64,000 bases of DNA from contig JAVJTE010000025.1 of assembly GCA_040219025.1 (NCBI GenBank), positions 62,001 through 126,000 of the forward strand, given 5' to 3'. Of the stretch, positions 16,935 through 25,041 are shown piece after piece; positions within the stretch are counted from its first letter, which is position 1, and every line of letters starts with the position of its first letter. This stretch comes from HT1-32 sp040219025. Lineage in GTDB: Bacteria > Pseudomonadota > Alphaproteobacteria > Rhodospirillales > HT1-32. The notes under the pieces were generated by a model that was not told the DNA's origin, searched no databases, and saw only the letters and a program-made list of their open reading frames with translations. The translations under genes and the position numbers were made by a program.

Positions 16935-17681
16935 TCAGGCGACAACAACTGACGGCCGCACCTGCGCCTCTGATGCAGCAAGTTCTGCCGCCTCTCTGTA
17001 ACGCTCAATCAATCCCCCTGTCTGGAGGGAGACAAACCCGGTCCGGGCACCCGCCTCTTCAGAATCCGGGTTCTCCCCGCCCGCCTCATCAGATTCTTGC
17101 TGACGCAGCTCCGACTGGGCCTGTGCCTTCTGCGCATCTGCCTGTGCGGCAACGGCGCGGTCCTGGGCAGAGGGCTCCGACGGGGCCAGCGCCGCGCGTT
17201 TGACGATCTCCATTTTACGGATTGTCGCTTCCGGATCACCCCGGACCGGCGATGCATCGATCTTCACCTCGCCGCCCACGGCATAGCTGGCGCCATCAGG
17301 ACCGCGCACGGTGTCATAACTCGGCGCACCTGCATATGGTCCGCCTTTTGCGGCATGGGCCTGCTCATGCTGTCGCACCTCGCGGTCGCGCTGACGGAGA
17401 TCGTCAACAACCTCCTGCTCGGCCTCGGTCAGTTCACCCGGATCTGTCTCAGTCGCCTGCTCAGCCTGAGCAAAAACAGCGTTATCCGGCGACAGCGGCT
17501 GACCGGGTGCAACCACAGCGCGGGCCGGGTTATAGGCCGGATTGCGGGATTGTATCTCTGCCGCTTCGCGCCCGCCGTCTGGCCGCTGGTTCAGGCTCTC
17601 GCCTTGCGGGGCAGATGGCAACGGTCCGGCCCTGCCGAATATGACAGCCGCCGGGGACGTGACGGTCAATGACTGCGTCAT
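16935..17681 (-). CDS. SprA-family putative zinc metalloprotease-like protein
   Basis: A 248-residue protein of the SprA-related family. The ATG at 17681 is preceded by GGAG at suitable distance. The first 85 residues are low-complexity and Gln/Ala/Pro-rich. The core has LTEAEQEVVDDLRQRDREVRQHEQAH followed by GGPYAGAPSYDTVRGPDGASYAVGGEVKID (about 84-140). The HEQAH motif at residues 105-109 matches the HExxH pattern of zinc proteases. After ATIRKMEIVKRAALAPSEPSAQD the chain becomes Ala/Gln-rich again. Family members have no clear assigned function. There is no signal peptide. It follows the T6SS control region and its end is 542 bases from tssB; a link to secretion is possible but unproven. 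Confidence 0.8.
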   Translation of the reverse strand: MTQSLTVTSPAAVIFGRAGPLPSAPQGESLNQRPDGGREAAEIQSRNPAYNPARAVVAPGQPLSPDNAVFAQAEQATETDPGELTEAEQEVVDDLRQRDREVRQHEQAHAAKGGPYAGAPSYDTVRGPDGASYAVGGEVKIDASPVRGDPEATIRKMEIVKRAALAPSEPSAQDRAVAAQADAQKAQAQSELRQQESDEAGGENPDSEEAGARTGFVSLQTGGLIERYREAAELAASEAQVRPSVVVA

Positions 17682-17777
17682 CAACGTTACTCCACGCGGT
17701 TCAAACGAGCCTGCCCCTCAGAAACATCAGCTATCGCCGCAGAACCTGCCATAGCATCAGCGGAAACGGACCGGAAA

Positions 17778-18749
17778 TTATCCGTCCGCCTTGAGGCGGG
17801 CTGTAACCTCTGCCAGACGTTCGGCGACAAGTTCATTTTCGACCTGCATGGTGCCGGCATTCTCATGCCCGCCACCGCCATAACCGAGGCAGATTTCACC
17901 GATATTGGATTTGCTGGAACGGTTGGTAATCGACTTGCCGATGGCGAACACCGTGTTCTGCTGTCGCAATCCCCAGATCACATGGATCGAGACATTCACT
18001 TCCGGGAACAGGGCATAGATCATGAACCTGTTGCCGACATGAATTGTATCTTCATCGCGCAAATCGAGGACCACCACATTACCGTCGATCTTCGCGCAGC
18101 GTTTGAGCTGCTCCTTGAAGGGGACGGCCTGTTCCATGTATTCGACCGTGCGCTCGCGCACATCAGGATTGTACAGGATATCATCGATATCCTGCGTGCG
18201 GCACATGTCGATCAGTTCCATCATGAGCTGATAATTTGAAATGCGGAAATGCCGGAACCGTCCCAGGCCGGTGCGCGCATCCATCAGATAGTTGAGCAGT
18301 ATCCAGCCGTTCGGCTTGAGGATTTCTTGTTCGCTGAGTTGCGCGGAATCCCCCTTGTCGACCGCCTCCATCATCTCTTCCGAGACCGTGGGAAAAGCTT
18401 CCTTGCCACCGTAATAGTCATAGACGACACGCGCCGCAGACGGTGCTTCCGGGATCGTAATATAGTTTTCCGGAATTTCATCGAGACGCAGGGTTTCGCT
18501 CAGATGATGATCGAACGCCAGATGAGCACCCGGCACATAGGGCAGGTTCGTGGTGATATCGTTGGCCGTGATATCGATCGTTCCGTCCTGCATGTCCTTG
18601 GGATGCACGAACTTGATATCATTGATCATACCAAGTTCCTTGAACAGAACAGCGCAGACCAGACCGTCAAAATCGCTGCGCGTCACAAGGCGAAATTTTT
18701 TCTTGTCGTCACTCAAAACATGTTCTCCCGAGCGGAATCTGCCCCGCAT
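17778..18749 (-). CDS. DHH-family phosphoesterase (exopolyphosphatase-like)
   Basis: A 323-residue protein with the DHH-family metal-binding motifs: SDFDGL (D26 and D28), FDHH (D80-H81-H82) and a C-terminal GYGGGGHENAG near residue 290 that corresponds to the GGGH motif of the DHHA1 domain. Such enzymes hydrolyse phosphodiester or polyphosphate bonds using manganese. This type, often annotated exopolyphosphatase-like, has no firmly established substrate. The ATG at 18749 is used; a TTG at 18716 has a better-spaced GGAG and may be the true start, which would remove 11 residues. Confidence 0.82.
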   Translation of the reverse strand: MRGRFRSGEHVLSDDKKKFRLVTRSDFDGLVCAVLFKELGMINDIKFVHPKDMQDGTIDITANDITTNLPYVPGAHLAFDHHLSETLRLDEIPENYITIPEAPSAARVVYDYYGGKEAFPTVSEEMMEAVDKGDSAQLSEQEILKPNGWILLNYLMDARTGLGRFRHFRISNYQLMMELIDMCRTQDIDDILYNPDVRERTVEYMEQAVPFKEQLKRCAKIDGNVVVLDLRDEDTIHVGNRFMIYALFPEVNVSIHVIWGLRQQNTVFAIGKSITNRSSKSNIGEICLGYGGGGHENAGTMQVENELVAERLAEVTARLKADG

Positions 18750-18799
18750 TACCCCAATACTGCATGCAATGTAACCGATACAGGTTCATTTACAACAGG

Positions 18800-19705
18800 T
18801 CACGGACCGGGCGAATCCTGCTGCGCTGCCTGCCTGCGCAGGATGAAAATGCCACTGACGGCAATGATGGCTGCGCCGGACAGCATCAGGCCGGTCGGGA
18901 TATCACCCCACACCAGATAACCGATCAGAATTGCCCAGGGCAGCGAGAGATAGTCAAAGGGGGCAATCAGTGACGCTTCCGCCAGCCGATAGGCCAGCGT
19001 CAGGACAATCACGCCGATGCCATAGCAGAACCCGGCGATCAGAATCACCGGAACATCAGCGGCCGGCGGTGTCCGCCAGTCCGGAACCGCGATCAGGCCG
19101 GTGACAACGCAAACCACCATCGCAAACGAAAGCATCATCGATGGTGCCGTCTCTGATCTCGCGTAGCGGCGGGTAAATATCTGCATCAGTGCATAAGCCA
19201 GCGTTGCAACCAGCGCCAGCAATGTCACCGGTTGCCCCAGACCGTCTGCGGTCGGCTGCAGAATGACAACCACCCCGACAAATCCGGTGACAACAGCAGC
19301 CCAGCGCCGCCACCCCACCCGCTCGCCAAGCATCAGGGCTGAGCAGAGGGTAATAAAGACGGGTGCCGCCAGAACGACAGAAGTAATGGCTGCCAGCTCC
19401 ATCTCTGCAATTGCCGTAAAGAACGCAAACATGGCAATCAGGGCAGAACCGGTGCGCAGGGCATGTGCCCGGTAGCTGCGGATCACCAGAGCACCGGGCT
19501 GCCAGGTCAGCCATATATAGACTGCCGTCGGCAGCAGCCCGATCACAGAGCGCATGAACAGCAGCTGGCTGACCGGATAATCCGCCACCAGCCATTTTAT
19601 GCAGGCGTCCATCGTCACCAGAAACAGCGTCGCACCGACAATAAGCAAAATAGCGGCGACCGGGCGGTCTGCGGAGGAAGTCATTGAACGTCTCATGAAA
19701 GGCAC
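18800..19705 (-). CDS. EamA/DMT-family transporter
   Basis: About 300 residues with ten predicted membrane helices arranged as two five-helix EamA repeats, for example ILLIVGATLFLVTMDACIKW at the start and LIAPFDYLSLPWAILIGYLVW near the end of the second repeat. The family exports small metabolites such as amino acids, but the substrate cannot be told from sequence. The start is uncertain: a GTG at 19705 and ATGs at 19696 and 19684 are in frame with weak ribosome sites. It is a single gene, leftward, 50 bases after the start of the DHH gene. Confidence 0.85.
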   Translation of the reverse strand: MPFMRRSMTSSADRPVAAILLIVGATLFLVTMDACIKWLVADYPVSQLLFMRSVIGLLPTAVYIWLTWQPGALVIRSYRAHALRTGSALIAMFAFFTAIAEMELAAITSVVLAAPVFITLCSALMLGERVGWRRWAAVVTGFVGVVVILQPTADGLGQPVTLLALVATLAYALMQIFTRRYARSETAPSMMLSFAMVVCVVTGLIAVPDWRTPPAADVPVILIAGFCYGIGVIVLTLAYRLAEASLIAPFDYLSLPWAILIGYLVWGDIPTGLMLSGAAIIAVSGIFILRRQAAQQDSPGP

Positions 19706-19944
19706 AAATGTTATTCTTTCCCTTTTGCACCGGTCAGAAGCTTTTGCAAACCGGACACTGCGTCACAAACGGTCGCAGCCTTCATGTGAAGCACCACTGT
19801 TGTCCGGACACCGGGTCGAGAGGGCCGGTAACCTCTCTCGCGACTGACTTTCCCGGAAATTGAGACCGCTCCAATCATTGCGTTGACTCAGGGTCAGACC
19901 GACGCAATACCCGGCACAGGACAAGCCCCGCGCAGGAGGTGAGA

Positions 19945-21204
19945 ATGGACATTCAGGAGACAACAGAACTGATTGCGGCCGTCCGCGACCGCTTCGACAT
20001 CCTGAAACGTGCCAACGCCACCATCGACATGACCCGGGGCAAACCCGCCCCGGAACAGCTCGACCTCAGCAACCGGATGCTGAATATCCTGTCGGCGGAT
20101 GAATGCGCCGATGTCGACGGGCAGGATTACCGGAATTACGGTATCGGCCACGGCATCCCCGCAGCGAAAGCCCTGTTTTCCGGCTTCATGGAAGTTGCCC
20201 CGGACGAGATCATCATCGGCGGGAATTCCAGCCTTAACCTGATGTATGACGTGCTTGCCGGTGCCCTGCTGTTCGGCTTCCCCGACAGTCCCCGACCGTG
20301 GAGCCGGGAAGAACAGGTCACGATCCTGTGCCCGGTTCCCGGCTACGACCGTCATTTCGCCGTCTGCGAGCAGCTTGGCCTCAACATGATCCCCGTGCCG
20401 ATGACAGATACCGGCCCGGACATGGACGTGGTCGAAGAACTGGTCTCCACCCGCCCGGACGTCCGCGGGATCTGGTGTGTCCCGAAATATTCCAATCCGA
20501 CTGGCGTGACCTATTCTGATGATACCGTCGACCGGCTGGCCGCCCTGAAACCTGCGGCAGCAGATTTCAAAATTCTGTGGGACAATGCTTATGCCCTGCA
20601 CCATCTCGGCGGCGGCGCTATGAGAGTTAAGGAAATCCTGAAAGCCTGCCGCGCGGCGGGTACGGAAAACCGCCCGATCCTGTTTGGCTCAACCTCAAAG
20701 ATCACGTGGCCGGGTGCCGGCATAGCCGTGGTCGCTGGCTCGAAAGCCACCATCGCCGATCTCTCGAAGAAAATGAGTTTCCAGACCATCGGTCCCGACA
20801 AGATCAACCAGCTCCGCCATGTAAAGTTCTTTCACGATCTGGCAGGCATGAACGATCTGATGAAGGGCCATGCAGATATCATCGGTCCAAAGTTTGCCGC
20901 CGTTGAAAAAGCCCTGACGGAGCGTCTTGCCGGAAAGGGCATCGCCAGCTGGACGACGCCGCAGGGCGGTTATTTTGTCAGCGTCGATGTGCTGCCCGGC
21001 TGTGCTGCAGAAATCGTCCGGCGGGCGGATGACGCCGGGCTGAAGCTGACCCCCGCCGGATCCACATGGCCCTATGGCAGGGATCCGAACGACAGCAATC
21101 TGCGCCTCGCCCCGACAATGCCGCCGGTTGAGGAAATTTCCCGCGCTATGGAAATATTCTGTACCTGTGTCGAGCTGGTTTGCTTACCCCGGCTGCACGG
21201 GTAA
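19945..21204 (+). CDS. Class I aminotransferase, aspartate aminotransferase Ic type
   Basis: A 419-residue PLP enzyme beginning at the ATG at 19945, which has a strong AGGAGGT site. Features: DMTRGKPAPEQLDLS near residue 28, NYGIGHGIPAAK (65-75), the aspartate of PLP binding in ILWDNAYALHH (D213), and the PLP lysine K252 in GSTSKITWPGAG. This pattern fits the subgroup Ic aspartate aminotransferases (Pfam Aminotran_MocR). It lies 131 bases before a tartrate dehydratase and reads the same way. Since that pathway yields oxaloacetate, conversion of oxaloacetate to aspartate is a plausible role here. Confidence 0.88.
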   Translation: MDIQETTELIAAVRDRFDILKRANATIDMTRGKPAPEQLDLSNRMLNILSADECADVDGQDYRNYGIGHGIPAAKALFSGFMEVAPDEIIIGGNSSLNLMYDVLAGALLFGFPDSPRPWSREEQVTILCPVPGYDRHFAVCEQLGLNMIPVPMTDTGPDMDVVEELVSTRPDVRGIWCVPKYSNPTGVTYSDDTVDRLAALKPAAADFKILWDNAYALHHLGGGAMRVKEILKACRAAGTENRPILFGSTSKITWPGAGIAVVAGSKATIADLSKKMSFQTIGPDKINQLRHVKFFHDLAGMNDLMKGHADIIGPKFAAVEKALTERLAGKGIASWTTPQGGYFVSVDVLPGCAAEIVRRADDAGLKLTPAGSTWPYGRDPNDSNLRLAPTMPPVEEISRAMEIFCTCVELVCLPRLHG

Positions 21205-21334
21205 ATTGTCCGTTCTTTAAATCTGTCTGTCCTGCAATGCGGGAACCCGGTGACTGGCTGCGCCTTTGCGTATATCACTCCGGGTACGCGCCTGTGTCAG
21301 GCCGAGACATTACAGACCGGATATGGACCCCCCG

Positions 21335-22495
21335 ATGCGCATCACCCGAATTGTTGAACAGACCTCTGGCATCAAGTCGAATATCCGCAATGCGGTGATC
21401 GATTTCAGCAAGATCACGCTCAGCCTTGTTGCGGTTGAGACCGACGTCATCGTCGACGGCAAACCCGTGATTGGCTACGGCTATACCTCGAACGGGCGCT
21501 ATGCAGTCGGTGAGGTTCTGCGTGAGCGGATCATGCCGCGGCTGATGGAGGCTGATCCGGACAGCCTGCTGGATGCGGAGGGCTATATCGATCCACTACT
21601 GCTGCATAACTGTCTGATGAAGAATGAAAAAGTTGGTGGTCACGGTGACCGGGCACATGCCGTCGCGGCCGTCGATATCGCTATCTGGGACGCCATCTGC
21701 AAAGCGAAAGAAGTACCGTTTTACCGCGAAGTGGCCCGTCGCCATAACGGTGGCAAGGCCCTCAGCATGGTCAATGCCTATCCGGGCGGCGGCTATTACA
21801 CGGAAAAAGGCAATGCCGGGCTGCGCGACGAGATGAAGGGATATCTCGATCAGGGCTACAAGCTCTGCAAGATGAAGATTGGCGGCGTCAGCATTGCGGA
21901 AGATATCGAACGCATCGAGGTCGCACAGGCCATCGTCGGCGAAGGCAATCTGGCGGTCGATGCCAATGCCGGGCTGAACCGCGAGCGGGTCATGGCCTAT
22001 GCCGACGCGCTCGAACCCTACAAGCTGGCCTGGTTTGAAGAGCCCTGCGACAGTCTGAATTTCGAACTTCAGAAAGACCTGACGGATCGTTATCCGCATC
22101 CCGTCGCAACCGGCGAGAACTGCTTCTCACGCCAGGATGCGAAGAACCTGCTGCGGTTCGGCGGCCTGCGCCCCGATCGCGATGTCGTGCAGTGGGACCC
22201 CAGCATGGCTTACGGCCCGACCGAATTCATCCGTATTGTCGAACTGTCGCGCCCGCTTGGCTGGAATCCGGAATCCTGTTCACCGCATGGTGGTCTGCTG
22301 CTGGGTCTGGGACTGGCTGCAGGTCTTGAACTCGGTGGCACCGAAAACTATCCGCTGGTCTTCCAGCCCTATGGTGGCTTCAGCGATGATGCTGTCGTTG
22401 AAAACGGCATGGTCGCCCCCTGTGAAGCACCCGGCATAGGATGGGAAACCCGCTCGAAACTATATAATGAATTCCTGAAACCACTGCTTGATTAG
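21335..22495 (+). CDS. tarD: D-tartrate dehydratase (enolase superfamily)
   Basis: A 386-residue enolase-superfamily enzyme. The catalytic set is complete: K179-M-K181 on strand 2, metal ligands D209, E235 and E261, and H318 near the end. The spacing agrees with the characterised Bradyrhizobium D-tartrate dehydratase, and shared stretches include NEKVGGHGDRAHAVA, GGYY, VATGENCFSRQDAKNLLR and NYPLVFQPYGGFSDD. The enzyme removes water from D-tartrate to give oxaloacetate. The ATG at 21335 matches the family start; an ATG at 21323 is also possible. The next gene, 23 bases on, is a tartrate/D-malate dehydrogenase, which supports the role. Confidence 0.88.
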   Translation: MRITRIVEQTSGIKSNIRNAVIDFSKITLSLVAVETDVIVDGKPVIGYGYTSNGRYAVGEVLRERIMPRLMEADPDSLLDAEGYIDPLLLHNCLMKNEKVGGHGDRAHAVAAVDIAIWDAICKAKEVPFYREVARRHNGGKALSMVNAYPGGGYYTEKGNAGLRDEMKGYLDQGYKLCKMKIGGVSIAEDIERIEVAQAIVGEGNLAVDANAGLNRERVMAYADALEPYKLAWFEEPCDSLNFELQKDLTDRYPHPVATGENCFSRQDAKNLLRFGGLRPDRDVVQWDPSMAYGPTEFIRIVELSRPLGWNPESCSPHGGLLLGLGLAAGLELGGTENYPLVFQPYGGFSDDAVVENGMVAPCEAPGIGWETRSKLYNEFLKPLLD

Positions 22496-22518
22496 AACCC
22501 GAATCTTAGGAGACGAGA

Positions 22519-23580
22519 GTGACGAACAAATACAAAATCGCGACCATTCCCGGTGACGGCATCGGTATGGAAGTTGTCCCGGAAGGCATCCGCGTACTGG
22601 ATGCCGTCGCAACGAAATTCGATCTGGGACTGAGCTTCGACCACAAGGACTGGAGCTGCGAATATTACGCCAAGAACGGCCAGATGATGCCGAAAGACGG
22701 AATCGAACAGATTTCCGAACATGACTCGATCTTTCTGGGCGCTGTCGGCTTCCCCGGCGTGGCTGACCATGTCTCGCTCTGGGGCCTGCTGATCCCGCTG
22801 CGCCGCCAGTTCCAGCAATATGTGAATCTCCGCCCCGTGCGGATGATGCCCGGCATGTCCTCGCCGCTGGCCAACCGCACACCGGAGGAAATCGATTTCT
22901 GGGTCGTTCGCGAGAACTGCGAAGGTGAATATTCCGAGATCGGCGGACGTATGGGTCACGGAACACCCGGCGAAATGGTTCTTCAGGAAACCGTGTTTAC
23001 CCGTAATGGCGTTGACCGGATTCTGAAATTTGCCTTCGATCTGGCGGTCCGTGTCGGCAAGAAACATGTCACCTCGGCCACCAAGTCAAACGGCATCATG
23101 CATACCATGCCGTACTGGGATGAACGCTTCGCCGAAATGAAGAAAGCCTATCCGGATGTGAAGACGGATCAGTTCCATATCGACATTCTGACCGCGCATT
23201 TCGTGCAGCATCCGGACTGGTTCGACGTCGTTGTCGGCTCCAACCTGTTCGGTGACATTCTGTCCGATCTGGGCCCGGCCGTTGCCGGCTCCATCGGCAT
23301 TGCACCATCCGCCAACATCAACCCGGAAGGTGACTTCCCGTCGATGTTCGAGCCGGTACATGGTTCTGCCCCGGATATCGCCGGCAAGGGTATCGCCAAT
23401 CCGATCGGCCAGATCTGGTCGGCCGCGATGATGCTCGATCACCTCGGTCACGCCGATGCCGGTGCTGCCATTGTGAAGGCCATCGAAACCGTTCTCGGTG
23501 ACGGCGGCCCGCGCACACCCGACCTTGGTGGCAAGGCGACCACGGTCGATGTCGGCAAGGCCATCGCTGACGCCCTCTAG
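22519..23580 (+). CDS. ttuC: Tartrate dehydrogenase / D-malate dehydrogenase
   Basis: A 353-residue member of the isocitrate/isopropylmalate dehydrogenase family. It has IATIPGDGIGMEVVPEG at the start, FWVVRENCEGEYSEIGG (about 132-148), VTSATKSNG with the catalytic lysine, the metal-binding DVVVGSNLFGDILSDLGP block and the NAD-binding FEPVHGSAPDIAGKGIANP. The ENCEGEYS segment is typical of TtuC/DmlA proteins rather than LeuB. These enzymes oxidise D-malate to pyruvate and act on tartrate. The GGAG site lies 8 bases before the start. The gene follows tarD closely and ends before a palindromic repeat. Confidence 0.9.
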   Translation: MTNKYKIATIPGDGIGMEVVPEGIRVLDAVATKFDLGLSFDHKDWSCEYYAKNGQMMPKDGIEQISEHDSIFLGAVGFPGVADHVSLWGLLIPLRRQFQQYVNLRPVRMMPGMSSPLANRTPEEIDFWVVRENCEGEYSEIGGRMGHGTPGEMVLQETVFTRNGVDRILKFAFDLAVRVGKKHVTSATKSNGIMHTMPYWDERFAEMKKAYPDVKTDQFHIDILTAHFVQHPDWFDVVVGSNLFGDILSDLGPAVAGSIGIAPSANINPEGDFPSMFEPVHGSAPDIAGKGIANPIGQIWSAAMMLDHLGHADAGAAIVKAIETVLGDGGPRTPDLGGKATTVDVGKAIADAL

Positions 23581-23597
23581 GCCAGCGGCGATGTTCA

Positions 23598-23691
23598 GTC
23601 GCCATCCCTCGCGGCACCGGTCCGCAGCGTCCCGGGATGAGGTTACGGCAATCCGCAACCTCATCCCGAGCGGCAGCCGAAGGATGGCGAC
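23598..23691. repeat. Nested palindromic intergenic repeat
   Basis: Two nested inverted repeats. The outer arms are GTCGCCATCC (23598-23607) and GGATGGCGAC (23682-23691), perfectly complementary. The inner arms are GGGATGAGGTT (23634-23644) and AACCTCATCCC (23657-23667), also perfect, with a 12-base loop. The right half, CTCATCCCGAGCGGC followed by AGCCGAAGGATGG, resembles a dispersed palindromic element frequent in alphaproteobacterial intergenic regions. It may act as a transcription barrier or mRNA-stability element after ttuC. The start codon of the next gene lies inside it. Confidence 0.75.
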
Positions 23692-24592
23692 TTTTCTTTT
23701 CCTCGTCACCTCCCTGCTCCTCGCTGCCGGTCCCGCCCGGGCGCTGCCGGAGACTGTTCTCGACAGCATTGTTGCGGTCGTCCCTGACCTGCCAATCCGG
23801 CAACGGCTGAGCGAGCCGGAGGGCTCCGGCGTGGTCCTGTATGCAGGCGGTTATGTGGCGACTGCCGCCCATGTCATGGGAACGGCGACCACCGCCCGGT
23901 TGCGTCTTCAGGACGGGCGCCAGATCACCGCAAGACTGATCGGCAGCGACATCACCACCGACCTGGCCCTGTTGCTGGCTGACCGCGACCTGCCGGTGAT
24001 TGACCGTGGCCCGGCACCCGGCCTTGCCGATCCGGTCTGTGCCATCGGCAATCCCTTTGGTCTCGGCAATTCGGTTTCCTGCGGGGTTGTCTCGGCGCTT
24101 CGCCGGACCGGCACCGGGTTCAACCCGGTCGAGGATTTCATCCAGACCGACGCAACCGTGAATCCCGGCATGTCCGGCGGTGCACTGGTTACCCCCGACG
24201 GCAGGCTGGTTGGCATCGTAACCGCCATCTTTACCAAGGACTCCGATGCCAATATCGGGGTGAACTTCGCCTCCTCCCTCGACCTGCTGCTGCGTGTGGC
24301 GTCAGACCTGCGCGACCATGGCAGGTTTCAGCCGGCAGTCTTCCCGCTGCGGACACGCCCGCTGACACCCGGTCAGGACAGGGCGCCTGTCGGTGTCCTT
24401 ATTTCAGGGCCACTGCCGGAGGACAGCGCATTTCAGCCCGGCGATGCGATTATCGAAATTGACCGGCGTCCAATCCGCAAACCCGCAGATATTGCCTCGG
24501 CAATTGGCTTGCGACGGCCCGGCGACCGGGTTGAGGTCGTCGCCGACCGTGCCGGGCAGACCATCACCGGGATAATTCTCCTGCCGGAGTAA
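23684..24592 (+). CDS. Trypsin-like serine protease with C-terminal PDZ domain (DegP-like)
   Basis: A 302-residue secreted protease. The ATG at 23684 gives a clear signal peptide (MATFLFLVTSLLLAAGPARA, residues 1-20). The catalytic triad is visible: His in VATAAHVMG, Asp in TTDLALLLAD and Ser in NPGMSGGAL. The PDZ domain (about residues 225-300) has VGVLISGPLPEDSAFQPGDAIIEIDRRPI. It is shorter than DegP and has one PDZ, like DegS-type proteins, but with a cleavable signal instead of an anchor. The start codon overlaps the palindromic repeat and has no good ribosome site, so a downstream or upstream start is possible. Confidence 0.85.
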   Translation: MATFLFLVTSLLLAAGPARALPETVLDSIVAVVPDLPIRQRLSEPEGSGVVLYAGGYVATAAHVMGTATTARLRLQDGRQITARLIGSDITTDLALLLADRDLPVIDRGPAPGLADPVCAIGNPFGLGNSVSCGVVSALRRTGTGFNPVEDFIQTDATVNPGMSGGALVTPDGRLVGIVTAIFTKDSDANIGVNFASSLDLLLRVASDLRDHGRFQPAVFPLRTRPLTPGQDRAPVGVLISGPLPEDSAFQPGDAIIEIDRRPIRKPADIASAIGLRRPGDRVEVVADRAGQTITGIILLPE

Positions 24593-24694
24593 TGCCTGGC
24601 GTGCGGCCATTCAGGACCGTTGCACTGGTGATTGCCACCGGACAGGCTATATGTTTGTCAGAACCCGTAGTCTTCCGGAGAGCAGATTCAGAAC

Positions 24695-25024
24695 ATGACT
24701 GATATCACTGACTTTCACGCCCATGTCTATTTCGACGCCGGGACAGTCGACCTCGCCCGCTCTGTCTGCGAGGCAGCACGCGACCGCTTCGGTATCCCCA
24801 TGGGACGGATGCACGAGCGGCCTGTCGGTCCTCACCCGATGTGGAGCTGCCAGATGACCGTTCCGCCGGACCTGTTCGGGACGGTGATTCCATGGCTGGC
24901 GCTGAACCGTCAGGGGCTGATTGTCTTCACCCATCCGACGACCGGCGACCATCTGGCCGATCACACAGATCACGCCATCTGGATGGGCGATGCTCTTGAT
25001 CTGAATGTCGAGATGTTCAGGTAA
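24695..25024 (+). CDS. DOPA 4,5-dioxygenase family protein
   Basis: A 109-residue protein of the DOPA 4,5-dioxygenase family. Conserved features are FHAHVYFD at the start, GRMHERPVGPHPMWSCQM (about residues 36-54) and a C-terminal IVFTHPTTGDHLADHTDHAIWMG with several histidines suitable for metal binding. Family members open the ring of catechol-type substrates, but the natural substrate of most bacterial copies is unknown. The gene stands alone between the protease and a leftward DUF2254 gene, whose end is 18 bases away. Confidence 0.85.
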   Translation: MTDITDFHAHVYFDAGTVDLARSVCEAARDRFGIPMGRMHERPVGPHPMWSCQMTVPPDLFGTVIPWLALNRQGLIVFTHPTTGDHLADHTDHAIWMGDALDLNVEMFR

Positions 25025-25041
25025 CGCCGGACATCAAGCCA

